Numbered from the stretch's first letter, positions 8,079 through 18,662 are shown. The stretch is DNA of 58,443 bases from an uncultured Selenomonadales bacterium (GCA_947304355.1 CAMZAX010000013.1:1-58443); one strand, 5' to 3'. Notes: a model not told the origin generated them from the sequence alone. Numbers and translations are program-made.

Positions 8079-8792
8079 TCAATTTTTCAGCGCGGTGACG
8101 GGGAACGTGAAATACGTGTCGGGATAAGGCTCGTCCTTCAGCGTGAAATGCCACCACTCCGAATCCAGCGGCTTGAAGCCGTGCTTTAACATGGCGTCGC
8201 GCAGGAATTGACGATTCTTGAGTTGCGCCCGCGTGAGGTTGCCTTTGTAATCGGGGTGCGACTCAATGCCGAAGTGGTCGAACGTGCCGCCCATGTCGAC
8301 TTCTTTGCCGGTCTTCATGTCGAACAGCGTCAAATCAATCGTGGAGCCGCGCGTGTGCCCGGATTTTTCCATGATGTATTCTTCGGCGAACAGCCGCGAT
8401 TTGTCGACTTTCGGGTAGAAATATTTTTTCATGCGCTTATCGTCAATGTCTTTCGCCCAGCGCACGAAGTGATCAACCGCGCATTGCGGACGATAGGCGT
8501 CGTAAACCTTCAAGCGATAGCCGAACTTTTTCACGTAGTCGGAAACGTTCTTCAAAGCCTGCGCCGCCTCAATCGTCATGAGCGCGCAAGGCTGTTGGTA
8601 GCCGTCAATCCTGTCGCCGACGAAATTGTACGTCGAATAGTAGCGAATCTCCTGGATTATATCGGGAATGAATTCGCCCAACACGACGAAGCCCGACGGG
8701 TCATCCGGTGCGGTTGAACGTTGCGCCTGCGCGGGCGTCGTGAACAAACTCAACGCAAGTAGCGCGCCGATTAAAATTTTGGTAAACTTCAT
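8079..8792 (-). CDS. D-Ala-D-Ala dipeptidase (VanX/DdpX family)
   Basis: 237 residues from ATG 8792 (AAGGAG upstream). Signal peptide MKFTKILIGALLALSLFTTPAQA. The zinc peptidase core is complete: VYDAYRPQCAVDHF, SGHTRGSTIDLTL (His and Asp ligands) and EWWHFTLKDEPY (catalytic Glu, His ligand). It hydrolyses D-Ala-D-Ala in the periplasm, probably for wall turnover; no vanHA or vanRS neighbours suggest a resistance role. The N-terminal 92 bases overlap the 3' end of the upstream fthC-like gene. Confidence 0.88.
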   Translation of the reverse strand: MKFTKILIGALLALSLFTTPAQAQRSTAPDDPSGFVVLGEFIPDIIQEIRYYSTYNFVGDRIDGYQQPCALMTIEAAQALKNVSDYVKKFGYRLKVYDAYRPQCAVDHFVRWAKDIDDKRMKKYFYPKVDKSRLFAEEYIMEKSGHTRGSTIDLTLFDMKTGKEVDMGGTFDHFGIESHPDYKGNLTRAQLKNRQFLRDAMLKHGFKPLDSEWWHFTLKDEPYPDTYFTFPVTALKN

Positions 8793-9349
8793 TGCAAACA
8801 CTCCTTTCGGTCGTCATGACCGCGTTAATTTTAGCGTCGTGCGGTTCGGTCGGCAAGGCGTCGACAAGCTGAAAATCGTAGGCAAGCGCGACTTTGACGG
8901 AGTTGACGGCAAGCGGCAAAAATCTGTCGTAGTAGCCGCCGCCCAAGCCCAATCGTCCGCCGCTCAAATCGAACGCCGCGCCGGGCACAATCACGCAATC
9001 AATCTGCGCGGGGTCGACAAATTTTCGTAACTCCCGCTTGACGGTTTGAATCCCGAAGGCTCCGACTTCCAACGCGTCAAAGTTCGGCACTTCAACCGCT
9101 CGCATGACGCCCTTGCCGACGATAAGCGGTATCGCCAAAATTTTCCCGTCGTCGAAACACGCCGCGAACAACTCGGCAAGCTGAAGTTCTTCGGGCGTCG
9201 ACGCGTATGCCATGACGATTTTCGCCGTGCGATAAATTTCCGTCGCCGTGAATTTTTTTATAAGCGCGTTACTGATTCGGTCGCGTTCGTCGTGAGGAAC
9301 AGCCGCCCGTCTTGCAAGAACCTCGCGCCGCAAAGATTTTTTCCGTTCG

Positions 9350-9363
<14 letters not shown>
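8701..9363 (-). CDS. 5-formyltetrahydrofolate cyclo-ligase
   Basis: 220 residues from MPAIDERKKSLRREVLARR. Returns 5-formyl-THF to the folate pool as 5,10-methenyl-THF using ATP. Family motifs: RREVLARR, PTEELQ-type strand YASTPEELQLAEL, VIVPGAAFDLSGGRLGLGGGYYDRFL, ALAYDFQLVDALPTEPHDAKINAVMT. The family normally ends soon after that last motif; here about 25 further residues run into the vanX coding region. The start overlaps yajC by 14 nt and lacks a strong ribosome binding site, so it is likely translated by coupling. Confidence 0.85.
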
Positions 9364-10784
<1,421 letters not shown>

Positions 10785-10815
10785 TTAAGCCCGCTCTCAA
10801 CCTATCTCCGTTATC

Positions 10816-11586
10816 TTAAATTTTCCGTCCTTGTCTTGCAGCAAAAATTTTTTCCACATGCACAATCATTATCGCCGCAACTTCATTTTCGGTCAAGCAG
10901 TCCAAGACAATCGTGCCGCCGACTTTGTTCAGTTCAATCATCGCCGGGCGAATGTGGTCGTCCCTGTCGAGTTGCGTGCCGCGTTCATTGAAGTGCCGCA
11001 AAAATTTTATGAAGCCGCCGCGCAGAGTTTCGCTGCCCATGAACGAGCGCGACGCGATTGAAAAAAGTTTGCTGTAAAAATCTTTCAAGCCCAAGGCTTC
11101 CAAGCCGTCGAGCCCGAAGACGTGTCCTGCCCACCAGTATTTTGACAGCGTATTGGTCAAAATTTTTTCGCGCGCGTTGCCGTTGAAAAAGAATCTGTTC
11201 GTGATTCGTTCAATGGTATCGTCCGCTTTGATGCCGCGCAGATTGTCGAGCTTGTCGTATTCCCACCGCCGCCGAACGTAATCGTAAAATGCGTCGTGAC
11301 ACAGCCCCGCCCAAAGTTTTTCGTCGGCAGCTTGGCGCGGCGTCAGGAAGTGCAGATTTCTGTAAAGGATTTTGCTGTTGCGGAAGTCAACCTCGCCGAC
11401 ATCAAATTCTGTGTCGAGCGGCGTAAGTTCAAAGTCGGGCACGTCGCGAAACTTCACGAAAGGATTTTCGCCGCAAACGTCGACGAGCCACGAGTTGTCG
11501 CGCTCCGTCAGATATTTTTCGTAAGTCGTCTGCAAGCCCGTCTTGAGCGTGGCGAGCGCGTCGCCCTTGAGATAGCAAAGTTCCAT
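10816..11586 (-). CDS. DUF6339-like protein of a GHKL-ATPase cassette
   Basis: 256 residues from ATG 11586 (TGATG overlap with the upstream gene). Starts MELCYLKGDALATLKTGL. It has the pattern I associate with DUF6339: DEKLWAGLCHDAFYDYVRRRW, a basic NRFFFNG segment, LTNTLSKYWWAGH and a C-terminal GGTIVLDCLTENEV. In my recollection such proteins occur beside GHKL ATPases of the MutL/MORC type and Z1 helicase or methylase genes in defence islands. Biochemical role unknown. Third gene of the cassette between queA and tgt. Confidence 0.6.
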   Translation of the reverse strand: MELCYLKGDALATLKTGLQTTYEKYLTERDNSWLVDVCGENPFVKFRDVPDFELTPLDTEFDVGEVDFRNSKILYRNLHFLTPRQAADEKLWAGLCHDAFYDYVRRRWEYDKLDNLRGIKADDTIERITNRFFFNGNAREKILTNTLSKYWWAGHVFGLDGLEALGLKDFYSKLFSIASRSFMGSETLRGGFIKFLRHFNERGTQLDRDDHIRPAMIELNKVGGTIVLDCLTENEVAAIMIVHVEKIFAARQGRKI

Positions 11587-12451
11587 CACGAATCCTCCGT
11601 CGCGTCGTCTAAAGCGACCGCGATACTCTTCAAAGCCTGCGTTATCGGCGAGCCCATAACCGCTTGCGCCAATGTCAGCGCGTCCGTCGATTTGAGCACG
11701 TCGACGAAGTTCAAACTCCGCCGCTTGTACACCGCCGTAAGCGACAGAAACCACGCGTCCGATTCGTGCTCCTGCGCGGCGCGCTTGAGTTCGTCGAACA
11801 CGGCAACCAGCACGGGCAAGATTATCATCGCGTTCAAAATCGGTTGCATTGACGGATTGGCGCAATATCGGCGGTACAAGTTGTAATCCTTTGAGTTCAA
11901 GCCGATTCGTATCTTTTGCTCCGTCAAGTCGAAGTCAGGCAGCGCGTTGCCAAGCTTTTTGTAGACGCTGAAAATCGAATCGACGTTCTTGAAAATGTTC
12001 GGGTCTTCGACAAGCGTCAGCGGCTTGAAGTTGTCGTAGGCGAGGATGTTGCCCGCCTCCAAGTCGAAGGTCAGCCCGTCAAATTCGTCGTTCCAATCGG
12101 CGCAGGAAAAAGCTTTCACTTCGCGGCGCAAGACGATAAAAGCTGCGCAATAAAGCTTGTGTCCTTCACATCTCTCAAAGGGATTTTGCAAACGAATTCG
12201 CTTACAGCATGAGTAAAAATTTTGCGATAAATTGTCGCAGGGCATTCGACGTGGAAAAGAAATTCGGCGTCGCCGCGTGCGATTAATCGATTGAGTTCCG
12301 CGCAGTCCGTCGACAGCTTGACGGCGAAGACAAGATTGCCCGCCGCGTTAATTGACGGTTGCGCCTCCGCGAAGAATCGACAAGTCTTGTAGTCGTCGCG
12401 CCCTTCGGCAAGCACGGGATAAGTAAACAGGCGGCGCAGTTCAATTCTCAT
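11586..12451 (-). pseudogene. Frameshifted middle gene of the GHKL-ATPase cassette
   Basis: One gene read in two frames. The first part starts at ATG 12451 (MRIELRRLFTYPVLAEGRDD), overlapping the ATPase gene by 11 nt, and runs in frame to IPLRDVK near 12165. The protein then continues as GHKLYCAAFIVLRREVKAFS in the frame reached by one missing base (AAGG at about 12163-12166) and goes on to the stop at 11586. Restored length is about 288 residues. No catalytic motif recognised. The downstream half alone has no plausible start, so the gene is either broken or carries a sequencing error. Confidence 0.6.
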
Positions 12452-13853
12452 AGACGGCGACCTCCAGCGCGTAATGTCTGTCTTGCGGCAGTTCAAAGAT
12501 TATATTCGCGTCGACTTTGCCGCGCAGGTTTGTGAAGTTTATTTCGCCGCTCGCCGAAGGAACCGCGCTTTTCAAGTCGACGGATTTGGCTTGCGTGACG
12601 GAAAGTCTTTCGCCCGTGTTGCTTTCGCCGAGAGCCGAAATTTCAATGCGCCCGCTTTCAATCGTTTGCGGCACATTGACAATCAGCCGATAGGTGCGCC
12701 TGCCGATTTTTATCACGCGCAATTTGTCGCAATAAACTTTGTCGGACTGACCGGGCGGCGGCTCGTATATTTTCGTCGTCGAGTCGTCGGGCGTCGTCGT
12801 CAACTTTTCGAGTGTCGGAATCGTGTTGCGCACCCAGCGTTTCAATTCGGCGAGATATTTCGTTGTGTCTTTGCGGCGTGTCGGGTGACGCGACGGCTCC
12901 CAATTTGTATGGTCGGGTGTCTCTGTTTCGCGGAAAAAGGCGTTGAGGTCGTACCCTTCGAGTTCAAGAATCGCCGTGAAGTTCAGCGCGCGCGGAAAGC
13001 GATCGAGTTCAAAAAGTTTCATGCCGTTCTTGCGCACGATTAATGTGTTGCCGCTGAACCGTGACTTGCAAGTTGTTGCGGTGAATGGCGACGAGAAAAT
13101 TTTCAACCAGCGCGCCAATAAGTTCGTCTGCCCAGTTGTCTTTGCCGTTGAAACCGTAAATGAAAACGTCGGTGCCTCTGCCCGTGCGCTTATGAATTTT
13201 TTCAAGCGCGGGAATGCGCGGGACGGGCATACTGCCGTTCGTATCGCCGTAGTAGCCGTGCCCGCCGCGATTGTTTGGTCGTCAAGATTGAACGACACAA
13301 GCTTTGTAACGGCCTGCGCGGCGCGTTCCCATCTTTGATTGAGCGTGCGATAGAAGACCATGCGGAAAAACGAATTCGCAAAGGGCGCGTTCTTGCCGAT
13401 GCCGAAATTGCCCGCCTTGACGTCGGATTTGGTCGTGCCGCCGTTGATTTTGGTAAGCGTGTTCCAACCGCGCATGGAGCGTGCGTCAAACGGCTCGGCA
13501 AGCCCCGTCGTGTGAAAGTCGCTGATTCGCAGGACGGACGTCGCGGCATATTTCAGCTTAAGCAGTGCGTCAGTGATGAAAGCTTCCGCCTTCACGTTGC
13601 CCTTCCAAAAAGTTCGACAAGCCCGCAAAAATTTTTCGTACTCGCGGACGCCGGGAATGTCTTTCGGGCTGATTTCATAGCGTTCAAATTCGACATTAAC
13701 GGCGGTGTTTTCGTGAGCCGCCGCGTCGAGAGAGTTTTGGCAAGTCTCGCGCGCCAACGACGGAATTTCTTTGCCCGCGAAAATTTGAACGCCCGCATCG
13801 GCAATGCCGTTAATCGCTCCGCCGCCGTTCGACGGGAAGTTCCAGCCTGTCAT
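12441..13853 (-). CDS. paraMORC/MutL-like GHKL ATPase with compensated frameshifts
   Basis: 470 residues. N-terminal GHKL ATP-binding fold: ETCQNSLDA (Mg-binding Asn40), ISDFHTTGL (Asp112, box G1) and AGNFGIGKNAPFANS (box G2, 147-161), followed by an S5-like domain with ETPDHTNWEPSRHP, as in the bacterial relatives of MORC proteins found in defence loci. Residues about 199-266 look foreign. The neighbouring frame over 13056-13260 instead reads HGYYGDTNGSMPVPRIPALE and RGTDVFIYGFNGKDNWADEL, which fits the family. One lost base near 13260 and one gained near 13055 explain this. The gene begins 6 nt after queA. Confidence 0.65.
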   Translation of the reverse strand: MTGWNFPSNGGGAINGIADAGVQIFAGKEIPSLARETCQNSLDAAAHENTAVNVEFERYEISPKDIPGVREYEKFLRACRTFWKGNVKAEAFITDALLKLKYAATSVLRISDFHTTGLAEPFDARSMRGWNTLTKINGGTTKSDVKAGNFGIGKNAPFANSFFRMVFYRTLNQRWERAAQAVTKLVSFNLDDQTIAAGTATTAIRTAVCPSRAFPRLKKFISARAEAPTFSFTVSTAKTTGQTNLLARWLKIFSSPFTATTCKSRFSGNTLIVRKNGMKLFELDRFPRALNFTAILELEGYDLNAFFRETETPDHTNWEPSRHPTRRKDTTKYLAELKRWVRNTIPTLEKLTTTPDDSTTKIYEPPPGQSDKVYCDKLRVIKIGRRTYRLIVNVPQTIESGRIEISALGESNTGERLSVTQAKSVDLKSAVPSASGEINFTNLRGKVDANIIFELPQDRHYALEVAVYEN

Positions 13854-13859
13854 AAGTCG

Positions 13860-14888
13860 TCAACTCCTGCGCGTGATAAACATTGCGTCGCCGAAGGAAA
13901 AAAATCTGTAGCGTTGCGCGACAGCCTCGCGATACGCCTGCAAAATGAAATCCCGTCCCGCGAACGCGCTGACCAACATCAGCAGCGTCGACTTGGGCAG
14001 ATGGAAGTTGGTTATCAGCGCGTCGACGATTTTGAATTCGTAACCGGGGTAGATGAAAATTTTCGTCGCGTTTGAGCCGACAGCCACGGACGTTTTGTCG
14101 ACGGCCGCCGCCTCCAGCGTTCGGATTGACGTGGTGCCGACCGCAATAACGCGTCCGCCGCGCCTTTTCGTTTCGCGAATCAAATCGGCAGTCGCTTGCG
14201 GTATCGAATAAAATTCTTCGTGCATTTCGTGTTGTTCAATCGTCTCGACCTGCACGGGGCGGAAAGTTCCAAGTCCCACGTGCAACGTGACGAAACCGAG
14301 CTTGACGCCGAAATTTTCAAGGGCGCGCATTTGTTCCGTCGTGAAGTGCAAGCCGGCAGTGGGCGCGGCGGCGGAGCCTCGTTCGCGATTGTAAACGGTT
14401 TGATAGCGTTCGCTGTCGTCAAGTTTCTCGTGAATGTAGGGCGGCAACGGCGTTTCACCCAAGCGGTCAAGAATTTCCTCGAACACGCCGCTGAATCGGA
14501 ACTGCACGACGCGTCCGCCGAAGTCCGTGCGCCCGACGACTTGACAACTCAGCTCGTCGCCGAAAAAAATTTCTGCGCCCTCGGTGATTTTCCTGCCCGG
14601 CTTAACCAAAGTCTGCCACGTCGTCGCGTCCAAACGTCGCAACAGAAAAACTTCCACGCGTGCGCCCGTCGACTTGCGTCCGATAAGTCGCGCGGGGATT
14701 ACTCGCGTGTCGTTGAAAATCAGCGCGTCGCCCGCCGTCAAAAATTTCTGCAGGTCGTAAAAATGTTCGTGTTCAATCGCCCGCCGCGCAGGGTCAAGCA
14801 CCATGAGCCGCGACGCGTTGCGCGGTTCAATCGGTCGTTGCGCGATTAGTTCTTCGGGCAAGTCGTAATCAAAGTCGCTTAGCAGCAT
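13860..14888 (-). CDS. queA: S-adenosylmethionine:tRNA ribosyltransferase-isomerase
   Basis: 342 residues from ATG 14888 (family start [23 protein letters not shown] upstream). Builds epoxyqueuosine on tRNA by transferring ribosyl from SAM to 7-aminomethyl-7-deazaguanine. Seen: [51 protein letters not shown] and [19 protein letters not shown] longer reading frame upstream adds 24 residues without family support. First gene of the operon that includes the GHKL cassette and tgt. Confidence 0.95.
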   Translation of the reverse strand: MLLSDFDYDLPEELIAQRPIEPRNASRLMVLDPARRAIEHEHFYDLQKFLTAGDALIFNDTRVIPARLIGRKSTGARVEVFLLRRLDATTWQTLVKPGRKITEGAEIFFGDELSCQVVGRTDFGGRVVQFRFSGVFEEILDRLGETPLPPYIHEKLDDSERYQTVYNRERGSAAAPTAGLHFTTEQMRALENFGVKLGFVTLHVGLGTFRPVQVETIEQHEMHEEFYSIPQATADLIRETKRRGGRVIAVGTTSIRTLEAAAVDKTSVAVGSNATKIFIYPGYEFKIVDALITNFHLPKSTLLMLVSAFAGRDFILQAYREAVAQRYRFFSFGDAMFITRRS

Positions 14889-14920
14889 TAAGTCTCCGTC
14901 CCAAATATTTAATGTTTTAG

Positions 14921-15090
14921 GATCTACTTTCTCTTTGTTCGCCCAAAGAGAAAGTAGCAAAGAGAAAAGGCACCTCGCAGGGGCGAAGGAGGCAAAGCCA
15001 ACCCTCGCCGCTCAATAATTTAGGGCTGGTGCGCCGCTCGCTACATCACGTAGCGAACGCGGCGACGGCCGCCCGTCCATGGGCGGCCTC
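14921..15090 (+). repeat. Structured dispersed repeat, copy 2
   Basis: Begins GATCTACTTTCTCTTTG, pairs with CAAAGAGAAAGTAG (both arms have the extra CT/AG absent from copy 1), continues through CCTCGCAGGGGCG, has a middle stem TCGCTA-CATCACG-TAGCGA and ends in GGCCGCCC-GTCCAT-GGGCGGCC. Copy 1 is at 4090-4252. It fills the gap between the PheC-like gene and queA, so the queA promoter is either inside it or further upstream. Confidence 0.75.
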
Positions 15091-15105
15091 TGGAGGGGTT
15101 TTCGA

Positions 15106-15903
15106 TTATTTATGCGGCCTCCGTCCCAAATATTTAATCTCCAACTGCTCCAATCTGCCGTCCATGCGCAATTCAGCCAAGACGAAGTTGATGTAGTTCA
15201 AAAGCTCCTGGTCGCCCTTCGCCATTAAAACGCCGCAAGAATGACGCGTGCCCGCAAACGGTTTGTCGACAAGCGGCGCGGCAAGTCGCGGCTCGCGCTT
15301 AACCCAACTGATTGCCTCGACGGTCTCGGTTATCATGATGTCGGCTTTGCCCTCGGCGATTTGAATCGGAATGTCGGCGTTGGCCTCGTGCACAATCAGC
15401 GTCGCGTTCGGCAGGTTGGCGCGTGCAAATTTCTCGTTGGTGCCGCCGGGATTAATCATGATTCGGACTTCGGGCTTGTTGAGGTCGGCAACGCTCTTGA
15501 ATTTTTTGGCGTCGGTCTTGCGGCAGAGAATCGTTTTGCCGAAGAGCCCTTCGCCGTAAGCGTCGCTCATTGCCATCGTCCGCGCCCGCGCGAAGTTCCG
15601 CGAAATACCGCAAAGCGCAATGTCAAATTTATCCGCCTGCGTGTCGGCGGCAAGGGTCGGCCACGTCGTCGGGACGTATTCAATCGTCACGCCCAACGAC
15701 TCGGCGATAATCCGCGAAAGCTCAGCGTCAATGCCTTCGTATTCGCCCGTCGCGGGGTTCAGGTACGACATCGGTATATAGTCGCCCGTCGTGCCGATTC
15801 GTATCGTGCCGCGCGCCGCAATGTCGTCCAAGTGACCCGCCTCAAGCCGTCCCGTCGACAGCAACAGAATCACCGCGACGATTGTTAAGCACAGTCGTTT
15901 CAC
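15106..15903 (-). CDS. Periplasmic solute-binding protein family 3, cyclohexadienyl dehydratase-like
   Basis: 265 residues. Signal peptide (MKRLCLTIVAVILLLSTGRLEA). The fold is that of amino-acid binding proteins: RGTIRIGTTGDYIPMSYLNP, GIDAELSRIIAESLGV, FDIALCGISRNFARA. The segment IMINPGGTNEKFARANLP and ADIPIQIAEGKADIMITETVEA closely resemble the periplasmic cyclohexadienyl dehydratase PheC, which makes phenylpyruvate from prephenate or arogenate. No ABC permease or ATPase gene is adjacent, which favours an enzyme over a transporter subunit. Could still be an orphan amino-acid binding protein. Confidence 0.65.
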   Translation of the reverse strand: MKRLCLTIVAVILLLSTGRLEAGHLDDIAARGTIRIGTTGDYIPMSYLNPATGEYEGIDAELSRIIAESLGVTIEYVPTTWPTLAADTQADKFDIALCGISRNFARARTMAMSDAYGEGLFGKTILCRKTDAKKFKSVADLNKPEVRIMINPGGTNEKFARANLPNATLIVHEANADIPIQIAEGKADIMITETVEAISWVKREPRLAAPLVDKPFAGTRHSCGVLMAKGDQELLNYINFVLAELRMDGRLEQLEIKYLGRRPHK

Positions 15904-15916
15904 GTTAAGCCCTCCG

Positions 15917-17035
15917 TCAGTAAAGTTTTTTCAGCTTGGTGCCGCTGTAGTAGTGCGCAAGAATTTTTTCGTAAGACCAACCGCCCTTGGCGTAGTCGCG
16001 CGCGCCGACTTGGCTCATGCCGACGCCGTGCCCGTGCCCGTAGCCCGTGAAAACAACCGCGTCGCCGTCAATCGTCATGTCGAAAAGCGTGCTCGGCAAA
16101 GAAAATTTCCGCCGCAACTCGGTGCCTTCAAGCGTCAAAATTTTTTTCGTACCGACAACCTGCGCGGACTTGACGCGACCCGAAGGCGTGCGGTCTTTTG
16201 CCTCCTTGCCGATTGTCATCTTGCTGAGATTGACGGATTTCAAATCGCCGAAGCCTTCGCCGAAGCGCGACGAAAAATCTTTGACGGGCACTTTAACCGT
16301 CCAGGGCTCGCCGGGCTGAAGGACTTCCTTGACGGCAATAAGATACGATACGGCGGTGCCCCAAACGTCGCCGACGCTCTCGGTCATGCCGCCGCTGTCC
16401 GTGTGAAAATTCGTATCGGCAAGCTTGTCCTTGAACGTCAAAACCATTGCGTGCGTCTCGTCAATCGCTCTGTCGACGGAATCGTATTTCGCTACGCCGA
16501 TATAAACTTGGCAGTGCGTCGAGTCGCAAAGGTCGTAGCCGTCTTTGACGTGCCGCCCGCGATTTTTCATGGCGAACGTCCGCGCAGCCACCGCTTGAGC
16601 TTTGAGAGCCTCGGCGGGGAACGAAGGCGACATTTCCTTTGACACGACGCCGCGCAGATATTCTTCGAGCGGTGCAAGATTTATGACGGTGAGCGCGTCT
16701 TTGCCCTTGTTGACGGTGACGCCGCCGTAATATTCCTTGCCGTCAATCGTCGTGCGCAAATCTTTCATGGGAATTTTTTCGGGGCGAATTTCAATCGCGT
16801 TGAGTTCCATCTTGTCAAAGGCGACGACAAAATCTTTGGCGGCGGGGATTTTTTGGACGATGTTGCCCTTGGCGGCGTTAATCATGACGCAGGGCGCGGA
16901 CACTTGCAAAGTCACTTGCTTGACGCCGCTTTTGAGCCCGACGCGAATTTCGGGTTGCCAAACTTTTTCGGGCGCGGCTTGCGCGACACCGGTCACGACG
17001 AAAAGAATCATCGCCGCGATTAAAAAATTTTTCAT
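15917..17035 (-). CDS. SpoIID/LytB domain protein
   Basis: 372 residues from ATG 17035 (AAGGAG upstream). Signal peptide (MKNFLIAAMILFVVTGVAQA), then the SpoIID/LytB amidase-enhancer or lytic transglycosylase domain: LEEYLRGVVSKEMSPSFPAE, LKAQAVAARTFAMKNRGRH, TSGG-like DSGGMTESVGDVWG, and the C-terminal GYGHGHGVGMSQVGARDYAKGG. Acts on peptidoglycan in the periplasm. Such genes occur in non-sporulating diderm Firmicutes, so this does not by itself indicate sporulation. ATGA overlap with the upstream membrane-protein gene. Confidence 0.88.
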   Translation of the reverse strand: MKNFLIAAMILFVVTGVAQAAPEKVWQPEIRVGLKSGVKQVTLQVSAPCVMINAAKGNIVQKIPAAKDFVVAFDKMELNAIEIRPEKIPMKDLRTTIDGKEYYGGVTVNKGKDALTVINLAPLEEYLRGVVSKEMSPSFPAEALKAQAVAARTFAMKNRGRHVKDGYDLCDSTHCQVYIGVAKYDSVDRAIDETHAMVLTFKDKLADTNFHTDSGGMTESVGDVWGTAVSYLIAVKEVLQPGEPWTVKVPVKDFSSRFGEGFGDLKSVNLSKMTIGKEAKDRTPSGRVKSAQVVGTKKILTLEGTELRRKFSLPSTLFDMTIDGDAVVFTGYGHGHGVGMSQVGARDYAKGGWSYEKILAHYYSGTKLKKLY

Positions 17036-18657
17036 TGGCGAAACTCCTTTGGAACAAAAACTTTGCAACGAACGGCTTTGTAATCTTCGACGCGTTCGCT
17101 TTCATACACGGCGCGAAAATCCTTGTCGGCAGACAGTTCGTCGAAAATAAACGGATTCTCATTCGTAACGAAAATATGCGTGAACTTGTAACGATTGAAA
17201 AAATCTTTGTAATAAATTTTACCGCTCCCGAAATCGAAGTACTCCGCGAGAATATTTTTTTGACCGTTATTGGCGGGCAGGAAGACTTCCGAGCGCGAAT
17301 CAATGTAATATTTGACGCCGAACAAGCCCGCCTTGCCGCCGTAGCCCTGCCCCGCGTACAGTGAAATATTTTCGGGGCGTTCGGTTCGCAGGATGAAGTT
17401 CATGGCGGCGGTAAAGTCTCCGTTGACTTCGTTAGCGTTGCGATTGAGCGTCGTAAAGTAAATTCCTCCGACGACGAGCGCGACGACGGACAGCGACAAA
17501 ATTTTTCGCGGCAATATCGCCTTGTGGAGTAATTGTCCTTCAAACTTCAAGACGAGCAAATTGTACAGCACGACGAGCGTCGCCGCCAACAACAAAATTT
17601 CAAGCGGTGCGGAAAGTTTTTCAAAGCCGGCTTTGAAGAGCGTCGTAATTACCGCCGTGTCGAAGAAGACCGCCGCCAAAAACATCGGCAACAACACGCC
17701 GCTCTTCGCCAAAAATTTCGGCGGTGTAAAGTCGCGCCACACGTAAGCAATCGGGAACGTCGCCACGAAGTAAAACAGAATTTCGTTGCGTTTGTGCATA
17801 ATCGTCAAATACATCAGCCCGCCGCTCAGGAAAATGTATCGCCACGGGATTTTGAACTTCGCCAACGACGCGATAAGCACCGCCGCCGAAAAGTAAAAGC
17901 ACTTTCCGAAAAGCCCGTGCGCCGACGGCGTGAACATTTCGCGGATATGCGTGTCAATCAAATCGATGCCGTAGGAGCGGAAAACGTAAGTCATTGCGTC
18001 GACGCCGTAAGGATTAATCAGCCCGACGGCAACAATCGCCGCCATTGCCGCGAGCAAAAATTTCACGTGACGCCCGTCCTTGACGAAAAGGAACGGCAAG
18101 CACAAGACCAACGCCATAAGCCAAACCGCCGCGTGCAGATTGATAAGCGCGACCGATATGACGGGCATCGGCAACAGAAACTTGAAATCGTGCGTGCGCG
18201 TGAATTTTTCCAGCATGAAGACTTCGATTAAAAGCAACGGCGTCGAAAAGATTTGCGGGCGCGGGACAATCGTCGGCGTCGCGAACAAACCGACAAACAA
18301 ACTCAACACGAACGACAACGCTTTGTTGCCGCCGCTGACGAAAAGGCACAGCCGCCAATGAATCAGCACCAACGCCGTCGCGCATATGCAATCGACAACC
18401 GGCAAACCGTTCGAGCCGAAATTTTTATAAGCCTCCCAAAACAGGACGCCGCTTAGCCACTGTTGCGCCACGAGCTGTAAATTTTCGTGAATCGTGAACG
18501 GGTCGACGTGCGGAATGCCGTGTTCCAAAACATAACGTCCCAAGTTGATGATAAAATAGATGTCCGTCGTTTCGTCGATTGTCAAGAACATTTGTCCGCC
18601 CGCCGCGATTGTCGCCAACAAAATCGCCTGAATCGCCGGCAGAAATTTATTGCTCAT
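17032..18657 (-). CDS. Polytopic membrane protein, GT-C glycosyltransferase-like
   Basis: 541 residues, with at least ten hydrophobic helices up to about residue 400 and a soluble C-terminal domain of about 130 residues (FILRTERPENISLYAGQGYGG, YYIDSRSEVFLPANNG, YKFTHIFVTNENPFI). An early periplasmic loop carries DETTDIYFIINLGRYVLEHG and HVDPFT, like the acidic loop of GT-C enzymes. Likely a lipid-linked sugar transferase of the cell envelope, but no catalytic residue can be fixed. It starts 5 bases after the FAD oxidoreductase stop, with heptamer repeat sequence in the ribosome binding position. Confidence 0.6.
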   Translation of the reverse strand: MSNKFLPAIQAILLATIAAGGQMFLTIDETTDIYFIINLGRYVLEHGIPHVDPFTIHENLQLVAQQWLSGVLFWEAYKNFGSNGLPVVDCICATALVLIHWRLCLFVSGGNKALSFVLSLFVGLFATPTIVPRPQIFSTPLLLIEVFMLEKFTRTHDFKFLLPMPVISVALINLHAAVWLMALVLCLPFLFVKDGRHVKFLLAAMAAIVAVGLINPYGVDAMTYVFRSYGIDLIDTHIREMFTPSAHGLFGKCFYFSAAVLIASLAKFKIPWRYIFLSGGLMYLTIMHKRNEILFYFVATFPIAYVWRDFTPPKFLAKSGVLLPMFLAAVFFDTAVITTLFKAGFEKLSAPLEILLLAATLVVLYNLLVLKFEGQLLHKAILPRKILSLSVVALVVGGIYFTTLNRNANEVNGDFTAAMNFILRTERPENISLYAGQGYGGKAGLFGVKYYIDSRSEVFLPANNGQKNILAEYFDFGSGKIYYKDFFNRYKFTHIFVTNENPFIFDELSADKDFRAVYESERVEDYKAVRCKVFVPKEFRQ

Positions 18658-18662
18658 TGACC

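Noticed and set aside
8079-8792. Vancomycin resistance locus
   Set aside because: vanX-like alone; no vanH, D-Ala-D-Lac ligase or two-component genes nearby, so a role in wall turnover is more likely.
12441-13853. Programmed ribosomal frameshifting in the ATPase gene
   Set aside because: No slippery heptamer or downstream pseudoknot was recognised at either shift; indels or sequencing errors explain it better.
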